A stretch of DNA of 64,000 nucleotides. It comes from Agrobacterium tumefaciens. Lineage in GTDB: Bacteria > Pseudomonadota > Alphaproteobacteria > Rhizobiales > Rhizobiaceae. This document shows positions 25,384 to 35,203 of the stretch, piece after piece. Position numbers and translations under genes: made by a program. The notes under the pieces were generated by a model that saw nothing but the letters and a program-made list of their open reading frames with translations, was not told the DNA's origin and did not search any database. Location of the stretch: positions 1,328,501-1,392,500 of the forward strand of contig CP048486.1 in NCBI GenBank assembly GCA_025560025.1, in the 5' to 3' direction. Position 1 is the first letter of the stretch. Each line of letters starts with the position of its first letter.

Positions 25384-26391
25384 ATGATCCGGTTCATTTT
25401 CGGCAAACTTCTCTATCTCGTTCCGACATTTCTCGGGATTACCATTGTCGCCTTTGCCTTCGTTCGCGTCCTGCCGGGAGATCCCGTGCTGTTGATGGCG
25501 GGTGAGCGCGGCATTTCACCCGAACGGCATGCGCAGCTTGCCGAACAGCTCGGCTTCAGCCAGCCAATCTGGCAGCAATATCTCCATTTCCTCGGGCGGC
25601 TGCTTCAGGGTGATCTCGGCAATTCGCTGGTCACCAAGAAACCCGTTCTGACCGAGTTCCTGTCGCTCTTCCCCGCGACGGTCGAGCTTGGCCTCGTCGC
25701 CATCATCATTGCAACGCTGATCGGCGTGCCGGTGGGCGTCATCGCCGCCATCCGCCGTGGCTCCTGGTTCGACCAGATTTCCATGACGACCGCGCTGGTG
25801 GGCTTCTCCATGCCGATCTTCTGGTGGGGCCTGCTGCTCATCATCATGTTCTCCGGCATCCTGCAATGGACGCCGGTGTCGGGCCGCATCTCGCTGATGT
25901 ATTTCTTCCCCTCCGTCACCGGTTTCATGCTGATCGACAGCCTGATTTCGGGGCAGAAGGGCGCCTTCGCTTCGGCCTTGTCGCATCTCATCCTGCCCTC
26001 GGTGGTGCTTGCCACCATTCCGCTGGCGGTGATTGCGCGCCAGACGCGCTCGGCAATGCTGGAGGTCCTGAGTGAGGATTACGTGCGCACCGCGCGTGCC
26101 AAGGGCATGTCGCCCTCCCGCGTCGTCGGTATCCATGCGCTGCGTAACGCCATGATCCCGGTCATCACCACCATCGGCCTGCAGATTGGCGTGCTGATGG
26201 CGGGCGCGATCCTGACCGAAACCATCTTTTCCTGGCCGGGTATCGGCAAGTGGATGATCGATTCCATCTCGCGCCGCGACTATCCCGTCGTGCAGAGCGG
26301 CCTGCTTCTGATCGCGGGTCTGGTAATGGTCGTCAACCTGCTCGTCGATCTGACCTATGGCCTCATCAATCCGAGGATCCGTCACAAATGA
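25384..26391 (+). CDS. dppB: Dipeptide ABC transporter permease DppB
   Basis: 335 residues starting MIRFIFGKLLYLVPTFLGIT, the typical DppB/OppB first helix, with CAGGAAAAACC before the ATG. Five to six membrane segments; the ABC-interacting EAA loop lies near RTARAKGMSPSRVV about 80 residues before the end. The upstream in-frame extension overlaps the stem-loop and dppA and is rejected. The stop overlaps dppC by 4 bases. Confidence 0.93.
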   Translation: MIRFIFGKLLYLVPTFLGITIVAFAFVRVLPGDPVLLMAGERGISPERHAQLAEQLGFSQPIWQQYLHFLGRLLQGDLGNSLVTKKPVLTEFLSLFPATVELGLVAIIIATLIGVPVGVIAAIRRGSWFDQISMTTALVGFSMPIFWWGLLLIIMFSGILQWTPVSGRISLMYFFPSVTGFMLIDSLISGQKGAFASALSHLILPSVVLATIPLAVIARQTRSAMLEVLSEDYVRTARAKGMSPSRVVGIHALRNAMIPVITTIGLQIGVLMAGAILTETIFSWPGIGKWMIDSISRRDYPVVQSGLLLIAGLVMVVNLLVDLTYGLINPRIRHK

Positions 26392-27302
26392 GCGATGTGA
26401 CCACCACCCCCGGCGTCCGTCTTTCGGACGCCGCCATCCGCCGCCGGATGATCGCCGATTTCTGGTTCTACTTCCGCCAGAACCGTGGCGCCGTCATCGG
26501 TCTCGCCGTCTTCCTTCTTCTGGTGCTGGTGGCGGTTTTTGCGCCGCTCATCGCGCCGCATGATCCGACGCAGCAATATCGCGACGCTCTGCTCGTTCCG
26601 CCCGTATGGCAGGATGGCGGCCGCGCCGGCTTCTTCTTCGGTACCGATGCGGTCGGTCGCGACATGCTGTCCCGGCTGATCTACGGTGCGCAGTATTCGC
26701 TGTTCATCGGCGTTGTCGTCGTCTCCATCGCCCTTGTCGGCGGTATCGTCATCGGTCTCGTCGCCGGTTTCTTTGGCGGCTGGGTCGATACCGTCATCAT
26801 GCGTGTGATGGATGTCATCCTGGCGTTTCCCTCGCTGCTTCTGGCGCTGGTGCTGGTTGCGATCCTGGGGCCTGGGCTCACCAATGCCATGATCGCCATC
26901 GCCATCGTCTACCAGCCGCATTTCGCGCGTTTGACGCGTGCGGCTGTCATGAGCGAGTTGCGCCGTGAATATGTCACGGCCGCCCGTGTGGCGGGTGCCG
27001 GCAATTTCCGGCTGATGTTCAAGACCATCCTGCCGAACTGCCTTGCGCCGCTGATCGTGCAGGCGACGCTTTCCTTCTCGTCCGCCGTTCTTGATGCGGC
27101 GGCTCTCGGCTTCCTCGGCATGGGCGCGCAGCCGCCCGCCTCCGAATGGGGCACGATGCTGGCCGAGGCCCGCGAGTTTATCCTGCGCGCCTGGTGGGTC
27201 GTTACCCTTCCGGGTCTCACGATCCTCGTATCCGTGCTCGCCATCAACCTGATGGGTGACGGGCTGCGCGATGCGCTCGATCCCAAACTGAAGCGGAGCT
27301 GA
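26388..27302 (+). CDS. dppC: Dipeptide ABC transporter permease DppC
   Basis: 304 residues from the ATGA overlap with dppB. The N-terminal cytosolic part (RRMIADFWFYFRQNRGAV) precedes the first helix and the PHDPTQQY and GTDAVGRDMLSRLIYGAQYS motifs typical of DppC/OppC. The EAA loop is in REYVTAARVAGAGNFRLMF. Forms the inner-membrane channel with DppB. Confidence 0.93.
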   Translation: MSDVTTTPGVRLSDAAIRRRMIADFWFYFRQNRGAVIGLAVFLLLVLVAVFAPLIAPHDPTQQYRDALLVPPVWQDGGRAGFFFGTDAVGRDMLSRLIYGAQYSLFIGVVVVSIALVGGIVIGLVAGFFGGWVDTVIMRVMDVILAFPSLLLALVLVAILGPGLTNAMIAIAIVYQPHFARLTRAAVMSELRREYVTAARVAGAGNFRLMFKTILPNCLAPLIVQATLSFSSAVLDAAALGFLGMGAQPPASEWGTMLAEAREFILRAWWVVTLPGLTILVSVLAINLMGDGLRDALDPKLKRS

Positions 27303-27305
27303 CCG

Positions 27306-28145
27306 ATGAGCCTGCTGAAAATCAAGAACCTCACCGTCAAGTTCGCCACGGCCACCGGCGCGTTCACGGCCGTCAACGGCATCGACGTGTCCGTGGACAA
27401 GCACGAAGTGCTCGCCATCGTCGGGGAGTCCGGTTCGGGCAAGTCGGTATCCATGCTCGCCGTGATGGGGCTTCTGCCCGATACGGCGACGATTACCGCC
27501 GACGAGATGACCTTTGACGGCACGAACCTGCTGGCCATGACGCCACAAGAGCGTCGCAAGCTGATCGGCCGCGAGATCACCATGATCTTTCAGGAGCCGG
27601 TCGCTTCGCTCAACCCGTCGTTCACGGTCGGTTTCCAGATCGAGGAGGTGCTGCGCCTCAATCTCGGCATGGGCCGGTCCGCCGCGCGTGCGCGGGCGCT
27701 CGAACTGTTCCGGGCCGTCGGTATTCCCGATCCTGAAACCAAGCTCAACGCCTATCCGCACCAGATGTCCGGCGGTCAATGCCAGCGTGTGATGATCGCG
27801 ATCGCAATCGCCTCCAAACCGCGTCTGCTGATCGCCGACGAGCCGACGACCGCGCTCGACGTGACGATCCAGAAACAGATCCTCGATCTGTTGATGAACC
27901 TGCAGGAAGAATATGGCATGGCGCTGATCCTCATCACCCATGACATGGGTGTTGTGGCGGAAACCGCAGACCGCGTCGTGGTGCAATATAAGGGCCGCAA
28001 GATGGAGGAGGCGGATGTCTTAAGCCTCTTCGAAGCCCCGCAGCATCCCTATACCAAGGCATTGCTTTCGGCCCTGCCGGAAAATGCGACCGGTGACCGC
28101 CTGCCCACGGTTTCCGATTTCTTCGGCAAGGAGGGCGTTCAATGA
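27306..28145 (+). CDS. dppD: Dipeptide ABC transporter ATPase DppD
   Basis: 279 residues with Walker [12 protein letters not shown]-loop [10 protein letters not shown], signature [12 protein letters not shown] and Walker [13 protein letters not shown]. The C-terminal [14 protein letters not shown] is the oligopeptide-transporter motif, but the extension after it is short, making the protein some 40-50 residues smaller than E. coli DppD. Starts 3 bases after dppC; stop overlaps dppF. Confidence 0.93.
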   Translation: MSLLKIKNLTVKFATATGAFTAVNGIDVSVDKHEVLAIVGESGSGKSVSMLAVMGLLPDTATITADEMTFDGTNLLAMTPQERRKLIGREITMIFQEPVASLNPSFTVGFQIEEVLRLNLGMGRSAARARALELFRAVGIPDPETKLNAYPHQMSGGQCQRVMIAIAIASKPRLLIADEPTTALDVTIQKQILDLLMNLQEEYGMALILITHDMGVVAETADRVVVQYKGRKMEEADVLSLFEAPQHPYTKALLSALPENATGDRLPTVSDFFGKEGVQ

Positions 28146-28987
28146 GCATCGTTGTCGAAGGCAGGGGCATTACCCGCCATTATCACGTTCCGGGCGGCCT
28201 GTTTGGCGGCGCCAAGACGGTTCAGGCGCTGAAGGGCATCGATTTCGCTGTCGAGCGTGGCAAGACGCTCGCCATCGTCGGGGAATCCGGTTCGGGCAAG
28301 TCGACGCTTGCGCGCATCATCGCGCTGATCGATCCGGCATCCGGCGGCGAGCTGAAGATCGATGGCCAGCCGGTCGATATCGCCAAGCGTCGTCCCGGCA
28401 CCGACATGCGCTCCAAGGTGCAGATGGTGTTCCAGAACCCCTATGGCAGCCTCAATCCGCGCCAGAAGGTGGGCGACGTGCTGATGGAACCTTTGGTCAT
28501 CAACACGGGGATGCCGGCTTCCGAGCGTCGCGAGCGGGCTGAAGCCATGCTGGTGAAGGTGGGCCTGGGGCCGGAACACTTCAACCGCTATCCGCACATG
28601 TTCTCGGGCGGCCAGCGCCAGCGCATCGCCATTGCACGGGCGTTGATGCTCAATCCGGCACTTCTGGTGCTGGACGAACCGGTCTCGGCGCTCGATCTGT
28701 CGGTACAGGCGCAGGTGCTGAACCTGCTCAGGGATCTGCAGGAAGAGTTCGAACTCACCTACGTCTTCGTCAGCCACGATCTTTCCGTGGTCCGCTATAT
28801 CGCCGATGACGTGATGGTCATCTCGAAGGGCGAGGCCGTGGAGCAGGGAACGCGCGAGGAACTGTTCGCCGATCCCAAGCACGCCTATACGCGCCAGCTT
28901 TTTGCAGCCACGCCGATTACGGATGTCGACGCCATCCGCGCCCGCGTGGAACGCCGTAAGGCGGCACGGCAGGCTGCGACGGCTTGA
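28142..28987 (+). CDS. dppF: Dipeptide ABC transporter ATPase DppF
   Basis: 281 residues with Walker [29 protein letters not shown], signature FSGGQRQRIAIARAL and Walker B LLVLDEPVSALDLS. Ends with the family motif KHAYTRQLFAATP and a short basic tail. Partner of DppD in energising uptake. Last gene of the operon, followed by a terminator at 29016. Confidence 0.93.
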   Translation: MSIVVEGRGITRHYHVPGGLFGGAKTVQALKGIDFAVERGKTLAIVGESGSGKSTLARIIALIDPASGGELKIDGQPVDIAKRRPGTDMRSKVQMVFQNPYGSLNPRQKVGDVLMEPLVINTGMPASERRERAEAMLVKVGLGPEHFNRYPHMFSGGQRQRIAIARALMLNPALLVLDEPVSALDLSVQAQVLNLLRDLQEEFELTYVFVSHDLSVVRYIADDVMVISKGEAVEQGTREELFADPKHAYTRQLFAATPITDVDAIRARVERRKAARQAATA

Positions 28988-29015
28988 GTGATTTTTACCG
29001 GTGAGTAAAGTTGGG

Positions 29016-29045
29016 CAGGCCGGATTTCCGGCCTGTTCTTTTTTC
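29016..29045 (+). terminator. Rho-independent terminator of dppABCDF
   Basis: 8-bp stem CAGGCCGG / CCGGCCTG with loop ATTT, followed by TTCTTTTTTC. Its T-run ends inside the stop region of the convergent uxuB-like gene. Confidence 0.85.
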
Positions 29046-30513
29046 AGGACTTCAAAAACTTGCCGATGGCCCCCAGCGCGCCATTTTCCCGAATATTGCG
29101 ATAAGCGGCCTTCAGGGTTGAGACGAAGGTCTCGTTTTCAGGAAGGTCCTCGCCAAATGTGCGCCCGAAGGTGAGAAAACGGTCGACGACGGCATCGGGC
29201 GACATTGTCAGTTGGTCCGGGGCATCCCATTCCTTGAAAGCAGGATCGAGAATGGTGATCGGCTGACCCTTTTCATCCATGTCCGCGCAGGACCTGATCC
29301 ACAGGGCGACCGCGAAAATGACGGCCCTGCTTTCGGCCTTCTCTTCCAGCAATTCGCGTAAGGGGGCGAGAATGCGCAGCGGCACTTTCTGCGAAGCGTC
29401 GGAGGCGATCTGCATCGTCTTGTGTTGCAGGGAAGGGTTGGCGAAACGCTCCCGCAGGCCAGCCACGAATTCCGCGCCGTCGACGGCGGGGTCGAGTGTC
29501 CGGTCGATCTCGCGCCAATAGGCATCGATGAAATCGCGCACGGGCGTTTCGGCCCAGGCATCGGCCACTGTCGGAAGGCCGGCGATCTGGCCGATGGCCG
29601 CGATGGCGCTATGGGAACCGTTCAGCATTCTGAGCTTCATATGCTCATATGGTTCGACATTGCCGACAAATTCCACACCCGATTTTTCGAGCGCCGGCCT
29701 TCCATGCGGAAAATTGTCCTCGATGACGAAGCGGAAATAGGGCTCGGCCACCACGGGCCAGGCATCGCGCGCGCCAAGTGCCGCGGATACCGCATCCCGA
29801 TCCTTATCGGTGGTTGCGGGAACGATCCGGTCCACCATCGAGCAGGGGAAGGCAATATTGGTTTCGATGAATGTTCCCAGCTCCTTGTCCGCAAGGCTTG
29901 CAAATTCCAGCAGCAGCTTTCGCAGCACATGTCCGTTGGCCGGCAGGTTATCGCAGGACAGAAGCGTCAGCGGCAGGGAGCCTTCAGCGCGCCTGCGCCT
30001 TGTGGCGGCAAGAATGAAACCGAAGATGGAACGCGGCCGGTCCGGATGTTCGAGATCATGGAGAATATCGGGATGATCGCGCAGCAGGCTTCGGGATGCG
30101 AGATTGGTCAGATAACCCTTCTCCGTCACCGTCAGCGTCACGATAAGGACGCGCGGATCGGAGAGCCGTTCCACCAGCCGTTCGGGGTCCTCAGGTGCGA
30201 CGATGGTTTCGAGGATGGAGCCGATGACGCGCAGGCGCTCGTTTTCTCCGTCACGCAGGCAGAAGGTGTAGAGATTATCCTGCGGCTCTATGGCGTCGCG
30301 GGTGTCCGGGCTTCTGAGGGAGGCGGCGACAATGCCCCATTGCGTCTCGCCGCGGTTGAGGCAATCGTCGATGAAAACTGCCTGATGCGCGCGATGAAAG
30401 GCGCCGACGCCAAGATGCACGATGCCCGGTGTAGCGGTCTGGCGGTCATAGGTGGGTGTTGCGACGGATTGCGGCAGGCGGGGCAGGGCGGCAGCGGAAA
30501 GCCTCTCTGTCAT
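29044..30513 (-). CDS. uxuB: Mannitol dehydrogenase family oxidoreductase, probable fructuronate reductase
   Basis: 489 residues, the long-chain polyol dehydrogenase family. Visible are the N-terminal GIVHLGVGAFHRAHQAVF cofactor motif, TVTEKGY, LSCDNLPANG, the VDRIVPATT segment and the catalytic-lysine region EPYEHMKLRMLNGSHSA. Members are mannitol 2-dehydrogenase, mannonate/fructuronate (UxuB) and altronate oxidoreductases. Its location next to a GntR/FCD regulator and an enolase-superfamily sugar-acid dehydratase favours a hexuronate role, so UxuB is preferred, but mannitol dehydrogenase cannot be excluded. Confidence 0.75.
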   Translation of the reverse strand: MTERLSAAALPRLPQSVATPTYDRQTATPGIVHLGVGAFHRAHQAVFIDDCLNRGETQWGIVAASLRSPDTRDAIEPQDNLYTFCLRDGENERLRVIGSILETIVAPEDPERLVERLSDPRVLIVTLTVTEKGYLTNLASRSLLRDHPDILHDLEHPDRPRSIFGFILAATRRRRAEGSLPLTLLSCDNLPANGHVLRKLLLEFASLADKELGTFIETNIAFPCSMVDRIVPATTDKDRDAVSAALGARDAWPVVAEPYFRFVIEDNFPHGRPALEKSGVEFVGNVEPYEHMKLRMLNGSHSAIAAIGQIAGLPTVADAWAETPVRDFIDAYWREIDRTLDPAVDGAEFVAGLRERFANPSLQHKTMQIASDASQKVPLRILAPLRELLEEKAESRAVIFAVALWIRSCADMDEKGQPITILDPAFKEWDAPDQLTMSPDAVVDRFLTFGRTFGEDLPENETFVSTLKAAYRNIRENGALGAIGKFLKS

Positions 30514-30637
30514 CGATGCGACTTTCCCGTTCCGAATGAGAAATCCGTGGCATGGGCCACTGGAATTGCGGCGTCCGGGTTTTCGCCCATGATGTCAGTT
30601 CCTCCCGTTTTATCTGAATGGCGGTATTTTGAATGGA

Positions 30638-31312
30638 TCAGGCCCGGGCCTCTTTGAGTATGCGTACCTGGCGCAACGTATTCTGCCGGCTGCGCTCGAG
30701 ATGCCGCCATAGGGCGTCGACAATCTGCGCCTTGCTGCCGGCGGCAATGGCATCGGCAATATTCTGGTGCTCCTCGACCGAGCGGGCATAGTCGCCGAGG
30801 ATCGACACGAAAACCGTATGGGTCTGGTCGAGAATGCGCTCATGCGAACCGGAAATGACCGGAATGCGTGCGGCTGAAACCAGATCGGTGTGAAAGCGGC
30901 GGTCGTAAAAAAGCGCCTTTGACAACTCGTCGAGGGTGGAGCCTTTGGCAAATTCGCGATGTTTTACGAGGCTTTGCAGAAGCTGCGCATGCAGCGCTTC
31001 ATCCAGTTGCCCGGCGTCGAAGGCCACTTCCACGGCACCTTTTTCCAGCAGCATTCTGGCGGCGTAGAGTTCCTCCACATCCTCCACCGTAAAATCACGC
31101 ACCACCATACCGCGCCGGGAGGAGTTGACCACCAGCCCGTCCGCCTCGAGTTTCAGGCAGGCTTCCTTGACCGGCGTGGGGCTGATGCCGAGATCGGCGG
31201 CAAGCTCATTGGGCAGCAGGCGCTCGCCGCCGCGCAATCTGCCGCTGACGATGCGTGCCCGCAATTCCTGATGCGCCTGTTCGGCGAGTGTGACTTTGAC
31301 CAGCGTGTTCAT
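30638..31312 (-). CDS. GntR family regulator with FCD domain
   Basis: 224 residues from the ATG at 31312. N-terminal winged helix (HQELRARIVSGRLRGGERL, then LAADLGISPTPVKEACLKLEADG and the RGMVVRDFT wing), then an all-helical FCD ligand domain with the metal-binding pattern Asp (FYDRRFH), His and HxxH-type residues (ERILDQTH, EEHQNIADAI). FCD regulators usually sense organic or sugar acids. It is divergent from the dehydratase gene at 31590 and upstream of the uxuB-like gene, so it probably controls both. A perfect 22-bp palindrome lies 49 bases before its start. Confidence 0.88.
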   Translation of the reverse strand: MNTLVKVTLAEQAHQELRARIVSGRLRGGERLLPNELAADLGISPTPVKEACLKLEADGLVVNSSRRGMVVRDFTVEDVEELYAARMLLEKGAVEVAFDAGQLDEALHAQLLQSLVKHREFAKGSTLDELSKALFYDRRFHTDLVSAARIPVISGSHERILDQTHTVFVSILGDYARSVEEHQNIADAIAAGSKAQIVDALWRHLERSRQNTLRQVRILKEARA

Positions 31313-31360
31313 GAAAACATCATCGCTCAGCTTTACGAGGCAGGCAATGGTCAAATATTA

Positions 31361-31382
31361 AAAATAAAAAATTTTTTATTTT
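31361..31382. promoter_or_regulatory. 22-bp perfect A/T palindrome between gntR and the dehydratase gene
   Basis: Consists of AAAAT-A6-T6-ATTTT with every base paired across the centre. It sits in the divergent region, 49 bases before the GntR start. It may be an operator for the GntR protein or an intrinsically bent A-tract promoter element. Confidence 0.45.
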
Positions 31383-31583
31383 ACAATGGTCGTTTTTCCG
31401 TTAGCTCTATCGGTCATCGGAAGCTGGCTGCTGGAGGAGGGCGGTCTGGCGTTCCCCCGAAGGGCTTCCTGCGGTCAATGACTGCGGGGGTGAGGATTTT
31501 CCGGCGGCCAACCGTCGGGCTTCGATCAGAAAGGGGCATCCGTTTATTCCTCCTCAAAGGCCGCTCAAGCGTCGAGGAACTGA

Positions 31584-32708
<1,125 letters not shown>

Positions 32709-32750
32709 GCAGCGATACACAGCCCGGATTTTAAGGGAGGGAAGCCCGTC

Positions 32751-32869
32751 CTCCGTCATGCCGGACTAGATCCGGCATCCAGCCACGGCGCGTCTGCGCC
32801 GTGAAAAGAGTCTCTTGCGATCAAGGACTTGATCGCGCTGGACCCCGGATCAAGTCCGGGGTGACGGAG
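32751..32869. repeat. 119-bp mosaic palindromic intergenic element
   Basis: Two 33-base terminal inverted repeats (32751-32783 and 32837-32869, 28 of 33 positions matching) enclose a perfect 8-bp hairpin CACGGCGC-GTCT-GCGCCGTG and a second hairpin GCGATCAA/TTGATCGC. Each end is itself partly palindromic (CCGGACTAGATCCGG, CCGGATCAAGTCCGG). Resembles the RIME/BIME-type repeats of rhizobial genomes. Located between the convergent dehydratase and monooxygenase genes. Confidence 0.75.
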
Positions 32870-32894
32870 TGTGGATTATGTAGGTTTGCCAGAC

Positions 32895-33917
32895 CTAGCG
32901 CCAGCCAAGTGCGGGCGCCACCTGCTTCAGGATCGTCTCGATCACATGGGCGTTGTATTCGACGCCCAGCTGGTTAGGTACGGTGAGGAGCAGCGTGTCG
33001 GCCTCGGCGATGGCCTCGTCGGCTTTCAGCTGTTCGATCAGTTTTTCAGGCTCGGCGGCATAGCTGCGCCCGAAGATCGCGCGCGTCTTGTCGTCGATAT
33101 AACCGATCTTGTCGTCACCCTCGTTGCCGTAACCGAAATAGGACCGGTCGCGGTCATTGACGAGAGCGAAGATGCTGCGGCTGACCGAAACACGGGGTTC
33201 GCGGGTGTGGCCTGCTTCCTTCCAGGCTTCCCGGAAGGTGCGGATCTGTTGCGCCTGCTGGACATGGAAGGGCTCGCCCGTTTCGTCCGTCTTCAGGGTG
33301 GAGCTTTGCAGGTTCATGCCAAGCTTCGCCGCCCACACTGCCGTGGCGTTGGAACTGGAACCCCACCAGATGCGCTCGCGCAGCCCTTCGGAATGCGGCT
33401 CCAGCCGCAACAGGCCGGGCGGGTTCGGGAACATCGGGCGCGGGTTCGGCTCAGCGAAACCTTCGCCCTTCAAGAGTTCGAGGAAGACCTCGGTATGCTG
33501 CCGCGCCATATCCTCTTCGCTCTGGCCTTCAGCGGGGCGGTAACCGAAATAACGCCAGCCGTCGATCACCTGTTCCGGCGAACCGCGGCTGATGCCGAGT
33601 TGCAGGCGGCCGCCGGCGATAAGATCGGCAGAACCCGCATCTTCAGCCATGTAGAACGGGTTTTCATAACGCATGTCGATGACGCCGGTGCCGATCTCGA
33701 TGCTTTTCGTTCTGGCGCCCACTGCGGCCAGAAGCGGGAAGGGTGAAGCCAGCTGACGGGCGAAATGATGCACGCGGAAATAGGCGCCGTCGGCTCCCAG
33801 CTCTTCCGCCGCGACAGCGAGGTCGATCGATTGCAGCAGCGTGTCGGCAGCCGAGCGGGTCTGCGACTGGGGCGAGGGCGTCCAGTGGCCGAAGGATAAA
33901 AATCCGATCTTTTTCAT
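32895..33917 (-). CDS. LLM-class (luciferase-like) flavin-dependent oxidoreductase
   Basis: 340 residues beginning MKKIGFLSFGHWTPSP, with the luciferase-like barrel motifs DLAVAAEELGADGAYFRVHHFA, IEIGTGVIDMRYENP and GGRLQLGISRGSPEQV. These enzymes use reduced FMN from a partner reductase. The substrate is unknown; no reductase gene adjoins. It follows the LysR gene on the same strand with a 136-base gap. Confidence 0.82.
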   Translation of the reverse strand: MKKIGFLSFGHWTPSPQSQTRSAADTLLQSIDLAVAAEELGADGAYFRVHHFARQLASPFPLLAAVGARTKSIEIGTGVIDMRYENPFYMAEDAGSADLIAGGRLQLGISRGSPEQVIDGWRYFGYRPAEGQSEEDMARQHTEVFLELLKGEGFAEPNPRPMFPNPPGLLRLEPHSEGLRERIWWGSSSNATAVWAAKLGMNLQSSTLKTDETGEPFHVQQAQQIRTFREAWKEAGHTREPRVSVSRSIFALVNDRDRSYFGYGNEGDDKIGYIDDKTRAIFGRSYAAEPEKLIEQLKADEAIAEADTLLLTVPNQLGVEYNAHVIETILKQVAPALGWR

Positions 33918-34053
33918 GATGACCTTCCAGATGTCGGAGGATGCCGGCTTTCACAAACCGGCTTCGTTGTTGTCAGTCATATAGGCAATGGCGCGCATCC
34001 TCCAATCCGCCGCCCGTAAACACGGTGTCGCCGAAATGTGAACGATGGCTGCT

Positions 34054-34971
34054 TTAGGCAATCGTCCTGCGGTCGAGGATGAAGAGATTTTCGTGGGCGC
34101 GCGCGGTGGTGAGGATGAAGTCCATCAGCGAGCGGACGCGCGGCACGTTGGCAAAGTCCTGATGGCTCGTCAGCCAGTAGCCCCGTCGCAGTTCCACTTC
34201 CCCGGCAAGCACCATCTGCAAATCGGGAAAGCGCGCGGCGATGAAATTCGGCAATATGCAAAGGCCACGGCCGCTGAGAGTAGCGGTCAGCTGGGCAAAA
34301 ATGCTTGATGACTGGAAGTTGGGTCTGAGGCCGGGCAGCACGTCGCGCATATAGTCGAGACCCGGCGAAAAGATCAGGTCCTGCACGTAACCGATAAAGA
34401 AATGATCGAGCAGATCCTCGCGCTTGGTGATTTTCGGTCGCCCGGCGAGATAGGAACGCGAGGCATAGATATGCAGCGTGTAATCGATGATCTGTTCGTT
34501 GATATAGGGACCGGCCTTCGGTGGGTCGAGCGTGACCGCCACGTCGGCCTCCTTTCTCGACAGCGCCATGATCTGCTGGATCGTCACCATTTCCACCATG
34601 ATGTGGGGATGCGTGATGGCGAAGTCCTTCAGCCTTTCAACGAAGAAAAAATTGGAAAAACCTTCCGGTGCGCTGAGCCGCACCACGCCGCGCAGCAGGC
34701 TGCCGCTTTCGGAAATATCCGATTGCAGTCTTTCCGCTTCCGCCTCGATACGCTCGACCGTATCCACCAGCCGCCGGCCGACGGTCGTGAGTTCATAACC
34801 GCGCGGGTTTCGCTCGAACAGCTTGGTTTTAAGCGAGAATTCCAGCCGGTCGATATGGCGGGAGACGGTGGCGTGGCTGGTGCGCAGGCTTCTGGCTGCC
34901 GATGAGAGCTGCCCGGTGCGGGCTACGGCCAGAAAATATTGCAGGTCGTCCCAGGTGAAAGGGGTGGCCAT
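34054..34971 (-). CDS. LysR family transcriptional regulator
   Basis: 305 residues. N-terminal winged helix WDDLQYFLAVARTGQLSSAA with ATVSRHIDRLE as recognition helix, then a LysR substrate-binding domain (from about residue 90). The ATG at 34971 is followed upstream by a perfect inverted repeat at 34993-35010, a candidate autoregulatory site. Divergent from the ABC transporter gene at 35204, which it may control. Confidence 0.9.
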   Translation of the reverse strand: MATPFTWDDLQYFLAVARTGQLSSAARSLRTSHATVSRHIDRLEFSLKTKLFERNPRGYELTTVGRRLVDTVERIEAEAERLQSDISESGSLLRGVVRLSAPEGFSNFFFVERLKDFAITHPHIMVEMVTIQQIMALSRKEADVAVTLDPPKAGPYINEQIIDYTLHIYASRSYLAGRPKITKREDLLDHFFIGYVQDLIFSPGLDYMRDVLPGLRPNFQSSSIFAQLTATLSGRGLCILPNFIAARFPDLQMVLAGEVELRRGYWLTSHQDFANVPRVRSLMDFILTTARAHENLFILDRRTIA

Positions 34972-34992
34972 TTTCGTCTCCCATCAAGAGTT

Positions 34993-35010
34993 CTGTTCAA
35001 AAATGAACAG
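34993..35010. promoter_or_regulatory. Candidate LysR operator, inverted repeat CTGTTCA-N4-TGAACAG
   Basis: Perfect 7-bp arms around AAAA, 22 bases before the lysR start and about 195 bases before the divergent transporter gene; contains a T-N11-A pattern. A related half-site CTGTTCG follows at 35014. Confidence 0.55.
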
Positions 35011-35203
35011 TTCCTGTTCGCAATTTGATGATGCCCCGCTCTTGTGTCAACGGCCGAATTCGAGAAGTCTAGGCTCAGGATGCACCGCTTTGAGGAGGGC
35101 GGTGTGACCATTCGGGTGCAATGGCATGGAAGCCCGCAGGCGGTTTCGTTCACCGTTGCACAGACCCATCTGAGGCTCGCAATCATCTCTGGGAGGAGAA
35201 GTC

